Below are positions 45,563-54,524 of a DNA stretch of 59,476 nucleotides, piece after piece; within the stretch, counting starts at the first letter, position 1, and every line of letters starts with the position of its first letter. Below the pieces are notes generated by a model, which saw nothing but the letters and a program-made list of their open reading frames with translations, did not search any database and was not told the origin of the DNA. The position numbers and the translations under genes were made by a program. Source of the DNA: an uncultured Chlorobiaceae bacterium (GTDB lineage Bacteria > Bacteroidota > Chlorobiia > Chlorobiales > Chlorobiaceae); contig CAJEXW010000018.1 in the NCBI GenBank assembly GCA_903994525.1, forward strand, positions 1 to 59,476, given 5' to 3'.

Positions 45563-48500
45563 TCTACCCATCCATCCGCATTGAGGGGGCCATACTCTCA
45601 CCCGATATTCTTGAAAAGCTTGAGGATATTGCAGGTCAGCGCCCGGTCGATTTTGGTCTGGAGCCATCGATCAAGGTCAAGGAGGAGATCGCAAGAGCTT
45701 GGGCTGATGCCCAGGACTATTGGCGCATCTTCAATCGCAAGCTTGAAACGCTGAAAAAGGAGTCGCCAGCCACTACTGAAACCCGAAACCTTTGGGTGGT
45801 GCCGCTTCTTGGTCTGCTTGGCTACCAACTGGAATTTGAGGCCAAGAGCATCGAACTCAACGCAAAGCTCTACCCGATCTCCCACCGCATTAGAAACCGG
45901 GGCGATGCGGCAATCCATATTATCGGCAGCAATGAGCCTGCCGGTCTCGACCGAAAGTCCGAAAAAGCCGCCCTGCGGATGTCGGCCCACGCCATGTTGC
46001 AGGAGTACCTGAACCTCACCGAGCAACTCTACGGCATTGTCACCAATGGCCGGGTGCTGCGCCTCCTGCGCGACAGCTCCCGTCTGGTCAAACTCACCTA
46101 TCTGGAGTTTGATCTCGACCGCATCTTTACCGACGGACTCTTTGCCGACTTTGCGGTGCTCTACCGGCTGCTGCATGTGACGCGCTTGCCGCAAACCATT
46201 GAGACCTCAGCAACCTCGCTGCTTGAAGGCTATCATCAGGAGACAATCGAACAGGGATCACGCATCCGTGACGGGTTGCGTCTTGCCGTTAAAGAGGCTC
46301 TTAAGACTTTGGGTACCGGCTTTCTTGCACATCCTGACAACCATGAATTGCGCCAACAGGTCGCTTCAGGAGAGCTGCGGCCAGATATCTATTTTAACCA
46401 ACTGCTCCGGCTGATTTACCGTCTGCTGTTTTTGATGGTCATCGAAGAGCGCGGGATGGTATTCCCGAAAGGTACAGCGACTAAAAAAAGCACCATTTAT
46501 GTGCAGCACTACAGCATAGAGCGCCTGCGACGCCAGGCCAGGAATCGCAGTTTGCAGGTCACGTGCTACAGCGACGGCTGGCTGCAACTGCTCTCAACCT
46601 TTCACCTCTTTGAAGATAGAGACGGTGCTGCTGCTCTGGGCACCACTCTTCTTGGAGGCCAACTTTTCAGCCCGGCTAACCTCGGCTTGCTTCCATTCTG
46701 CACGCTAAGCAATAAAGCCCTCTATTCCACTCTGGAACAACTCTGTTTCTTTACTCTACCTGAAAATAGCCAGCGCATGCCAGTTAACTTTGGGGCATTG
46801 GCAACCGAAGAGTTTGGATCTGTTTATGAAAGCCTGCTGGAGTTGCATCCCTTCACTGATTTGTTGCCGACTCCATTTTTCGGTTTTCGAAAGGCAGCCG
46901 GCAATGAACGAAAGACAACCGGCAGTTACTACACTCATGCGGCATTGGTGGAATCATTACTGCAGAGTGCTCTTGACCCTTTGCTTGACGAAGCAGAAAA
47001 AAGTGCCACTCCGGAAAAGTCGATACTCGCTTTAAAAGTATGCGATCCCGCCTGCGGCAGCGGACACTTTTTGATTGCTGCCGCACAACGGATAGCCCGA
47101 CGACTTGCCCGGTTGCGGTCGGGGGACGAAGAGCCATCGCCCGAACTGCTTCATCACACCCTGCGTGAAGTGATTGGACATTGCATTTTTGGAGTGGACA
47201 TCAACCCGATGGCGGCAGAGCTTTGTCGGGTTGGCCTCTGGCTGGAAGCCATGGAGCCAGGCAAACCGCTCTCCTATTTGGAGCACCATATCAGGGTTGG
47301 CAACAGTTTGATAGGTACCACGCCTGAACTGATAGCAGCGGGTTTGCCCAATGAGGCGTTTAAACCGATAGAGGGTGACAATAAAGAGGCTTGTTCCGTT
47401 CTGAAAAAATGGAATCGTGGGTCCAGAGAGGGTCTTGGGCCGCTCTTTGCCCAGCAAGATGAGCAGCAACAACAGCACCTGCAGGCCACTGCCTTGGCCA
47501 TCGAAGAGATGCCTGATGATGATCTTCAGAGCATTCTTGACAAGAAAATAGCCCGTTTTCATCTGGAAAATGAAGAGGAGTACCGCATTAAAAAAATGGT
47601 TGCAGATGCATGGTGTGCAGCATTCGTTATTGAAAAATCTTTCAGTGAACCTGGAATAGAGCGAACGGCTTTTGGTATCACGCAGTCACTCCTGCTCCAT
47701 ATTCTCAATCAAAATCTTACTCGGGAGCATCAGAATATTGTTGATGAGGTCAAAAAGCTGGCAGAAAGCTATCAGTTTTTTCACTGGCACCTTGCCTATC
47801 CTGAAGTCTATGCCCGTGGAGGGTTTGACGTCATTCTTGGTAATCCACCATGGGAAAGGGTCAAACTCCAGGAAAAAGAGTGGTTTGCTGAGCGATGCGA
47901 AGCAATCGCCATGGCTTCGAATGCATCAGCCAGAAAAAGGTTGATCAGGGAGCTGAATGCCACCAACCCGGCGCTGCAGGATGAATTTCTTGCCTCATTG
48001 CGCAAAGCTGAGGGCGAAAGTCACTTTCTCCGCAACAGTGGCCGATTTCCGCTCTGCGGCAGGGGTGATATCAATCTTTATACTGTTTTTGCCGAACTGA
48101 TGCGCTCGCAACTCAATCAGCATGGAAGAATGGGGGCCGTGCTGCCGAGCGGGATTGCATCGGACGACACTACAAAGTTTTTCTTTCAGGATCTGATTGA
48201 AAAACAGTCACTGGTCAGTCTGTTTGATTTTGAAAACAAAAAAGCAATTTTCCCTAACGTTCATCGCAGTTATAAATTCTGTCTCTTCACCGCAGGTGGA
48301 GGAGAAACACCAACAGCCAGAGAAGCAGTCTTTGTCTTTTTTGCCCATGATGTTGATGACCTGAAAAATCCTGACCGTCAGATAACCCTGAGCCCGGCGG
48401 ACATCCTCCTCCTGAACCCGAATACCAGAACCTGCCCGATTTTCCGGTCACGGGCAGATGCAGAACTGACCAAGGCGATTTACCGCCGGGTTCCTGTGCT

Positions 48501-49626
48501 CATCAAGGAATACCCACCAGAACAGAATCCGTGGGGAATACGATTCAGCACCATGTTTCACATGTCGAACGACTCGAACCTGTTCCGAACGCGGGAGCAA
48601 CTGCTGGTAGATGGATGGCACTTGAAGGGGAATATTTTCCACAAGGATGGAGAGGTGTATCTGCCTCTTTATGAAGCAAAGTTGATTCATCATTTCGACC
48701 ATCGCTGGGCAACCTATGACCATAATGATGATACCCATGATGTCACTCTTGCAGAAAAACAGCAATCTGATTTTTTTGTCATGCCAAGGTACTGGGTCCC
48801 GGAACAGGATGTGTTTTCACGGCTTGAGGAGAGATGGGATAGGCAATGGTTAATGGGATTCAGGGATATTACCAATACTACGAATGAGCGGACAGCAATA
48901 TTTTCGGTTATGCCACCCCACGGAGTCGGCCATACCTGCCCAATTGTGCTCTCTGACCGTCAATCAAGAGAGCTTGGAATGCTGCTTTTGAATCTGTCGA
49001 CTTTCGCACTTGATTTTTCAGCAAGGCAAAAAATTGGCGGTACACATCTGACCTATGGTTATCTGAATCAACTTCCTCTTCTTGATCCTGACGCCTATTC
49101 TCGTCCTGTACTGTGGGATAAACTACAGCCTGAAATGGGCAACTGGCTTCTTCCTCGACTCCTTGAACTCACCTGCACCGCATGGGATCTCGAACACTTT
49201 GCGCAAGATTACGGCTGGAGTGGCCCTCCGTTCCGCTGGGATGACGAGCGCCGATTCATGCTCCGCTGTGAACTTGATGCAGCATTTTTCAATCTTTACC
49301 TTACGGCTGATAAACATGGCGAATGGATACGTGCCGAAAAATCAGCAGGAGCCGTGCAGGATGAATCATCCAAAGAACTGATCGAGCTGAAACGATACTT
49401 TCCGACTCCACGCCAAGCCGTTGAACACGTTATGGACTCCTTCCCCATTGTCAAGCGAAAGGATGAGGCCGAACACGGCTTATACCGGACAAAAGAGGTG
49501 ATCCTTGAGATCTACGACGCCATGGCCGAGGCGATTCGGACCGGAATTCCGTATCAGACAAAACTCAATCCACCACCAGCAGACCCATCCTGCTGCCATC
49601 CACCAAAACCGAAGGAGAGGATGTGA
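45559..49626 (+). CDS. Large N6-adenine DNA methyltransferase (DrmMI/PglX-like)
   Basis: A 1355-residue class gamma methyltransferase. Motif I is DPACGSGHFL (from residue 496), followed by GVDINPMAAELCRVGLWLEA, and the catalytic motif IV is NPPW (762-765). The 265-residue gap between them includes a Gln-rich coil (DEQQQQHLQATAL), longer than in most members. The N-terminal 450 residues resemble those of PglX/type IIL enzymes, and the C-terminal 550 residues contain the target-recognition region. No PD-(D/E)XK nuclease motif is seen. It would mark host DNA so that the two helicases act only on unmodified DNA. It overlaps the SNF2 gene by 4 bases and is the last gene of the operon. Confidence 0.88.
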   Translation: MIYPSIRIEGAILSPDILEKLEDIAGQRPVDFGLEPSIKVKEEIARAWADAQDYWRIFNRKLETLKKESPATTETRNLWVVPLLGLLGYQLEFEAKSIELNAKLYPISHRIRNRGDAAIHIIGSNEPAGLDRKSEKAALRMSAHAMLQEYLNLTEQLYGIVTNGRVLRLLRDSSRLVKLTYLEFDLDRIFTDGLFADFAVLYRLLHVTRLPQTIETSATSLLEGYHQETIEQGSRIRDGLRLAVKEALKTLGTGFLAHPDNHELRQQVASGELRPDIYFNQLLRLIYRLLFLMVIEERGMVFPKGTATKKSTIYVQHYSIERLRRQARNRSLQVTCYSDGWLQLLSTFHLFEDRDGAAALGTTLLGGQLFSPANLGLLPFCTLSNKALYSTLEQLCFFTLPENSQRMPVNFGALATEEFGSVYESLLELHPFTDLLPTPFFGFRKAAGNERKTTGSYYTHAALVESLLQSALDPLLDEAEKSATPEKSILALKVCDPACGSGHFLIAAAQRIARRLARLRSGDEEPSPELLHHTLREVIGHCIFGVDINPMAAELCRVGLWLEAMEPGKPLSYLEHHIRVGNSLIGTTPELIAAGLPNEAFKPIEGDNKEACSVLKKWNRGSREGLGPLFAQQDEQQQQHLQATALAIEEMPDDDLQSILDKKIARFHLENEEEYRIKKMVADAWCAAFVIEKSFSEPGIERTAFGITQSLLLHILNQNLTREHQNIVDEVKKLAESYQFFHWHLAYPEVYARGGFDVILGNPPWERVKLQEKEWFAERCEAIAMASNASARKRLIRELNATNPALQDEFLASLRKAEGESHFLRNSGRFPLCGRGDINLYTVFAELMRSQLNQHGRMGAVLPSGIASDDTTKFFFQDLIEKQSLVSLFDFENKKAIFPNVHRSYKFCLFTAGGGETPTAREAVFVFFAHDVDDLKNPDRQITLSPADILLLNPNTRTCPIFRSRADAELTKAIYRRVPVLIKEYPPEQNPWGIRFSTMFHMSNDSNLFRTREQLLVDGWHLKGNIFHKDGEVYLPLYEAKLIHHFDHRWATYDHNDDTHDVTLAEKQQSDFFVMPRYWVPEQDVFSRLEERWDRQWLMGFRDITNTTNERTAIFSVMPPHGVGHTCPIVLSDRQSRELGMLLLNLSTFALDFSARQKIGGTHLTYGYLNQLPLLDPDAYSRPVLWDKLQPEMGNWLLPRLLELTCTAWDLEHFAQDYGWSGPPFRWDDERRFMLRCELDAAFFNLYLTADKHGEWIRAEKSAGAVQDESSKELIELKRYFPTPRQAVEHVMDSFPIVKRKDEAEHGLYRTKEVILEIYDAMAEAIRTGIPYQTKLNPPPADPSCCHPPKPKERM

Positions 49627-49805
49627 ACATACTGGTTAAGACTACAGAGAAGAAGGCTGAACAAAATGGAAGAACCCTAATACTGATAAACTATAACTGG
49701 GTGGGGAGCTGTGTAGTGTCAATTTACTGCGGAGTTTGCTGCCGTAATAATTTCACAAAGTACTGTTGGTCATTTTAATCAAAAGATAAATGGGAGGAAA
49801 ATTTC

Positions 49806-52649
49806 ATGTCATTGTTTAACAGAATCTTTGGAAAAAAAGAAAGCTCATCTTCATTTGAACAAGTAGCACCCGTTGACGAGTTACGCCTTATTTTTGCTGA
49901 ACTGGAACAACCTCCTCGCAAAGCGCAGGATATTTCCCGTTTCATTAAGCTGTGCCGTCGGGCACTGGAACTCTTACCAAAAGAAAAGCACCCCGAACAA
50001 TGGGCATACCTACAACTTGCACTGGCCTACGCTCTTTTCAATAACATGCAAGGGGAGAATCGAGCCGAAGAACTTGAACAGGCAATCAAGCACTATAACC
50101 TTGCTTTGGAAGTTTACACCCGATCAACCGACCCGGAGAACTGGGCAATGACTCTGCAAAATCTTGGTGCTGCCTATTCTAAACGCATTCGTGGAGTGCT
50201 TGCTGATAACATTGAGAAGGCTATTGGGTTCCATAATCAGTCTTTGGAAGTGAGAACCCGCATAGCCAACCCAAAAGACTGGGCAATGACCCACAACAAT
50301 CTTGGGGGAGCTTACCTCATACGTATTCGTGGCGAGCATGCCGAGAATATTGAGCTGGCCATCAAGCATTTTAACCTCTCTTTGGAAGTAAGGGATTCCA
50401 AGAGTAACGACAAAGAATGGATAGGCGTAAAGCATAATATGGGAGCTGCCTTTGTCAAACGTATCCATGAAAATAGAATGGAAAACATTGAGCAGGCTAT
50501 CAAGCACTTGAAGGAAGCTTTGAGAGTTTGTAACCACACAACAGACCCTACAAATTGGGCATTGCTTCATAATGCACTGGGAGACACTTATGTCGGACGT
50601 ATCCATGAGAATAAAGAGGAAAACATCAAGCAGGCCATTGAGCACTGCACTCAGGCATTGGAAGTCTATTCCCGAACATTCTATCCAGAAAAATGGGCAG
50701 GGACACAGAACAATCTTGCAAATGCCTATGCGGAACGAAAAGATCAAGCAGAGAGTCTCGAAAAGGCCATTGTGCACTATACCCAATCTTTAGACATCTA
50801 TACCAGAACATCTTTTCCAGCAGACTGGGCAAAGGTTCAGGTCAATCTTGGAAAAGTTTATGCCCAACGCATCTATGGAGTACGAACAGATAATATTGAA
50901 AAAGCTATCAAGCATTACACCCAAGCATTAGAAGTCAGGAACCGAACTGCACTGCCATTCGATTACCGGAACACACAGCGCAACTTGGGAAACTTGTATT
51001 TTACTGAACGACGATGGGCAGAAGCATTGAAAGCTTATCGAGCAGCTCTCAGCGCTGGAGATGACTTGCTTGCGGCGGCATCAACTGAGATAGGGCGTCG
51101 TGCTGAAGTAGGTGAAACTACAGAGCTTTACAGTCGAGCCTCCTATTGTTTACTGCAAGAAGGACAGTTCTCTCAAGCTCTACTGATGTATGAGCACGGC
51201 AAGACTCGTATTCTTTCTGAGGCGCTTGCGCTTTCTGATGCTGACATCTCCATTCCGTCGAAAGATCAGCAAAAACAGATGGTCGAGACGCGAACGGCAG
51301 TGCGTGAGCTTGAAGCGGAAATGCGACTGCCTCAGGGTACTCCATCTCGGCGCGATGATCGCGAACTGGCCGAGAAGCTACGTCAAGCACGTTCAGACCT
51401 GAAGACGCTGATTGATACTATCCATGAAGATCACCCAAACTTCATGCCTAAGGGGCTTGAGATGCAAGAAATACTGGCACTGATTCCGGAAAATGGTGCA
51501 TTAGTTGTTCCGCTTGTTACGTCGCAAGGAAGTGCGGTATTTGTGGTGCCAAATGGGATTCATGATGTCACCGAAAAGCATGTTATTCTGTTGGATGAAT
51601 TTAAGGGTGATAAGATGACAGCCTTGATAATGGGCACAGAGAATAAGCCTGGCTGGATAAGAACCTATTTGCAGCACAACAATACTGAAAAACTTCTCAG
51701 TGTTTTCGACCGCATTACCGAAGAGCTTTGGATTTCTTTGTTGGCCCCCATTCATGACCGGCTACAATCGCTAAACATAAAATCGGTTATCCTGATGCCA
51801 GCAGGGGGGTTGCAACTGCTGCCACTTCATGCAGCCTGGCGCATGGAAAACAACCAACGTCGTTATCTGCTTGACGACTATGATGCGGTAGTCTATGCCC
51901 CTTCAGGCTTCGCATTGGAAACTTCACGCCGCCGGGCAGCACATCGAGATGGTCATTCCGCAATGATTGTGGGCATCAACAAATACGCTGATTCAAAAGT
52001 CAATCCACTGGTCAACGCTACACCTGAAGCTCAGGCGATAGCCGAACTACTGAAAACTGAACCACTGCTTGATGGAGATGCAACAAAGGAAGCAATCAAA
52101 AAAGGAGCAGAAGGTAACGCCTATCTGCACCTGTCGTGTCACGGCTACTTCGATTGGAATAAACCACTCGCTTCTGGACTGATTTGCTACGATCAGCCAT
52201 TGAAACTTTCAGAGATAATCGGAGAAATCAATCTGGACTCAACACGTTTGGTAACACTTTCAGCCTGCGAAACCGGTATCACCGATATTCAGCAGTCGCC
52301 AGATGAGTATGTCGGGCTGCCAGCCGGGTTTCTACAGGCCGGAGCACCGGCAGTGGTAAGCAGTCTTTGGGCTGTGGATGATCGTAGCACTGCGTTGCTG
52401 ATGGGGCGTTTTTACCGTAATCACATTGAAGCGGGGATGGCTTTACCTGTCGCATTGCGAAATGCACAATTATGGCTGCGTGATGTTACCAAGCAGGAAA
52501 TTGGTGACTATTACAAAAACTGCCTGCGCATGAGCAAGCCGGAAGCACAGAAAGCGTGGATGGAACTTGACAGCCGGTTTAAAAATCCGGATGATAGACC
52601 TTACTCACACCCGTTCTACTGGGCAGCCTTCACATTCACCGGCGCATAA
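49806..52649 (+). CDS. TPR-CHAT caspase-like protease
   Basis: A 947-residue protein. Residues 75-420 hold about eight repeats of about 47 residues (AENIELAIKHFNLSLEVR, then DWAMTHNNLGGAYLIRIRGE), a TPR variant with an extra loop. After a coiled region (500-560) comes the CHAT peptidase domain with His779 (LHLSCHGYFDW) and Cys821 (TLSACETG), the caspase-like dyad, and PAGFLQAGAPAVVSSLWAVD. In other bacteria CHAT proteases are activated by partner proteins or phage signals and cleave effectors such as gasdermins or sigma-factor regulators. Start ATG 49806 follows GGGAGG. It is 180 bases after the methyltransferase gene, so it may be a separate system. Confidence 0.88.
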   Translation: MSLFNRIFGKKESSSSFEQVAPVDELRLIFAELEQPPRKAQDISRFIKLCRRALELLPKEKHPEQWAYLQLALAYALFNNMQGENRAEELEQAIKHYNLALEVYTRSTDPENWAMTLQNLGAAYSKRIRGVLADNIEKAIGFHNQSLEVRTRIANPKDWAMTHNNLGGAYLIRIRGEHAENIELAIKHFNLSLEVRDSKSNDKEWIGVKHNMGAAFVKRIHENRMENIEQAIKHLKEALRVCNHTTDPTNWALLHNALGDTYVGRIHENKEENIKQAIEHCTQALEVYSRTFYPEKWAGTQNNLANAYAERKDQAESLEKAIVHYTQSLDIYTRTSFPADWAKVQVNLGKVYAQRIYGVRTDNIEKAIKHYTQALEVRNRTALPFDYRNTQRNLGNLYFTERRWAEALKAYRAALSAGDDLLAAASTEIGRRAEVGETTELYSRASYCLLQEGQFSQALLMYEHGKTRILSEALALSDADISIPSKDQQKQMVETRTAVRELEAEMRLPQGTPSRRDDRELAEKLRQARSDLKTLIDTIHEDHPNFMPKGLEMQEILALIPENGALVVPLVTSQGSAVFVVPNGIHDVTEKHVILLDEFKGDKMTALIMGTENKPGWIRTYLQHNNTEKLLSVFDRITEELWISLLAPIHDRLQSLNIKSVILMPAGGLQLLPLHAAWRMENNQRRYLLDDYDAVVYAPSGFALETSRRRAAHRDGHSAMIVGINKYADSKVNPLVNATPEAQAIAELLKTEPLLDGDATKEAIKKGAEGNAYLHLSCHGYFDWNKPLASGLICYDQPLKLSEIIGEINLDSTRLVTLSACETGITDIQQSPDEYVGLPAGFLQAGAPAVVSSLWAVDDRSTALLMGRFYRNHIEAGMALPVALRNAQLWLRDVTKQEIGDYYKNCLRMSKPEAQKAWMELDSRFKNPDDRPYSHPFYWAAFTFTGA

Positions 52650-52660
52650 AACAAGAAAAA

Positions 52661-53431
52661 ATGACAATGTTAAACATTAATACACCTGAAAATATCCGGT
52701 TAGCATTAGATATAGTCGAGGAAGAGCTTATCATCTTGATAGGTTCTGCTTGGGCAGAGTTCGAGCAAAAGTATCGCGATCTTTACCGTGCATTGACGGA
52801 TGAAGAGATGAAATGGTTGGCATCAGTTGAGATAATAGAATTGTTTGCACCTTATATTACTGCCCGACAACGACTTAATAATGCAATTGTTGAGCAGGAT
52901 ATTATTGCAGGGGTGCTGCAAGGCATGGCAAAAATCGCTGAATCAATAGGCGTATTTCAAAATAGTAGCACTCGACTTATTACCATGCAAAGCCCTATCA
53001 AAGTAAAGAGCATAAAACTGGGTAACTTCGAGTTTGATTTTGGTGACATGAGTGAGATATGCGCGAACGTCATCTTAACCGGGAATCAAATTGAGGCTGA
53101 TTTTGCCGTTAAGAAGTATGTATTAGTAGCAGCCGGGGTTTTACTTATGGCTCGTAGCCTCTCCAAGGCCTTCACCACTGAGCTGAGCGAGCGTGAGGCT
53201 ACGGTGTTTTACGGATTTACACAGGTAGCCGACAAGGAGAACTGTTCTATTTTAAATGATATCAGAGAGAAAGCTAATGAGGTTCGCGCAGAAATTAATT
53301 TAGAGTTACTTGATGAAGCCAAAGTAATGCAAGCGTTGCATAATCTTGGCAAAATCAAAAGCGTTCTTCTCATTGATGATAAAACTTCCACTTGGTGTAT
53401 CATTGAGAAATATCAGTTAAAATCACAATGA
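52661..53431 (+). CDS. Hypothetical protein after the TPR-CHAT gene
   Basis: A 256-residue protein that I do not recognise. The N-terminal half is helical and acidic; a hydrophobic segment (KKYVLVAAGVLLMARSL, about residues 163-180) could be a buried helix or a membrane helix. No catalytic motif is visible. It begins 11 bases after the CHAT protease stop in the same direction, so it is probably co-transcribed and may be a substrate, regulator or effector of that protease. Confidence 0.65.
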   Translation: MTMLNINTPENIRLALDIVEEELIILIGSAWAEFEQKYRDLYRALTDEEMKWLASVEIIELFAPYITARQRLNNAIVEQDIIAGVLQGMAKIAESIGVFQNSSTRLITMQSPIKVKSIKLGNFEFDFGDMSEICANVILTGNQIEADFAVKKYVLVAAGVLLMARSLSKAFTTELSEREATVFYGFTQVADKENCSILNDIREKANEVRAEINLELLDEAKVMQALHNLGKIKSVLLIDDKTSTWCIIEKYQLKSQ

Positions 53432-53540
53432 CCAGTGATGGCTCTTAATCCGCTGGTAGTATTCGCGGGGTAAGCAATCATCATCCCCTCGATTCATGGA
53501 AAGTTTTGTCTGGCTATGAAAAAACAAAAAAACACTGTTT

Positions 53541-53738
53541 AACCCTTTAACAGTACGATATGAGCTGCTCGTCAACGAAAACGGGCAAACTCCGGAAGCT
53601 CAATACGCCACAATAGCCCATGAGCTTGCCCATCTCTATTGTGGCCATCTTGGAAGTCCAGATATCAAACTGCAACGTAACCTTAACCGAGAGCATGTAT
53701 GGATGACGATGATGAAATTCTTGATTCTGCTCCAATAA
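53541..53738 (+). pseudogene. ImmA/IrrE-type metallopeptidase fragment
   Basis: An open frame reads NPLTVRYELLVNENGQTPEA, QYATIAHELAHLYCGHLGS and then stops after VWMTMMKFLILLQ. HELAH is the zinc HExxH motif of the ImmA/IrrE (DUF955) family. There is no start codon with a family-like N terminus upstream and the C-terminal half is missing, replaced by the next gene, which starts inside it. A relic. Confidence 0.75.
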
Positions 53739-54181
53739 GCAAGAGCGATGAGGAGCTTGAAAAAGGCTTTGTGGCAGCAATTGTGGAGCAGCCTAAGCTT
53801 ATGGATGAGCTTGCAAAACAGCTTGTTACGCTGAGCCTTGCCATTCCGGGTATTTATGCAACAGCGTTGAAGTTGCTTGCGGGCGATGATGCGGTTGCAA
53901 GTTCTCTACCGTGCATTATTGGTGCGTTTGTGTTTTGGGGGCTCTCGTTGGTATTTGCTTTTGTGAGCTTGACACCACGCGAATGGCAAGTTGACCGCAC
54001 TATGTTGCGCAGAAACAGCGCTTGTAAAAACGGTGCCCAATTAAGCATTGAGGAGTTTTTTAAACTAAGTGCTCGGTATAAACGGCGCTTGTTAATTACT
54101 GCAACGGCGTGTTGTTTTGTTGGAATTTGCCTTGCTTGTGTGGCAGTATTTCCAGTAACCTCCCAAACCGTAAAACCGTAA
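53699..54181 (+). CDS. Three-helix membrane protein
   Basis: A 160-residue protein with an acidic N terminus (MDDDDEILDSAPISKSDEEL) and three hydrophobic segments at about residues 43-62, 70-90 and 135-155 (LVTLSLAIPGIYATALKLLA, CIIGAFVFWGLSLVFAFV, LLITATACCFVGICLACVAV). A basic stretch lies between the second and third. No family recognised. It starts within the metallopeptidase remnant and ends 4 bases before the zinc-ribbon gene. As a small membrane protein between two CHAT proteases it is a candidate effector, which is an inference from position only. Confidence 0.6.
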   Translation: MDDDDEILDSAPISKSDEELEKGFVAAIVEQPKLMDELAKQLVTLSLAIPGIYATALKLLAGDDAVASSLPCIIGAFVFWGLSLVFAFVSLTPREWQVDRTMLRRNSACKNGAQLSIEEFFKLSARYKRRLLITATACCFVGICLACVAVFPVTSQTVKP

Positions 54182-54185
54182 TGTT

Positions 54186-54419
54186 ATGCCTGAACAGATG
54201 AAACGCAAGAGGATTCGTTGCTGGAATCCAGAGTGTAAAAAGATTTTTTTCCTCCTGATTAACATTGCTGAAGAGCCAACGTTGTCTGAAACTTGCCCAT
54301 TTTGTGGTAAGCAATTAAAAGTTACATTATTAAAAAATCCAAAAATAAAAAAAGATGGGTTTAACGCACCAATGTCTGCCGTCGGCAATCTGATTTCTGT
54401 TTATAGAGATAGTGATTAA
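54186..54419 (+). CDS. Small zinc-ribbon protein
   Basis: A 77-residue basic protein with CWNPEC near residue 12 and CPFCGKQL near residue 37, which together could bind one zinc ion. The rest is charged (KNPKIKKDGFN). No family recognised. It is 4 bases downstream of the membrane-protein gene and probably translated with it. Confidence 0.55.
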   Translation: MPEQMKRKRIRCWNPECKKIFFLLINIAEEPTLSETCPFCGKQLKVTLLKNPKIKKDGFNAPMSAVGNLISVYRDSD

Positions 54420-54456
54420 CATACTTAATGTTATGCCATTTCAATAGGAAACAACT

Positions 54457-54513
54457 ATGGGATATGATTTGCCCGATATTTTGGAGCCATCCGATCCATC
54501 TTCCCAATCTTAA
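54457..54513 (+). CDS. Possible 18-residue peptide leader
   Basis: ATG at 54457 follows AGGAAAC at a good distance, and the frame MGYDLPDILEPSDPSSQS ends 12 bases before the start of the large CHAT gene. It may be a real micro-ORF or a leader coupling translation to the next gene. Evidence is only the ribosome binding site and position. Confidence 0.3.
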   Translation: MGYDLPDILEPSDPSSQS

Positions 54514-54524
54514 CCTTGCTTGCT

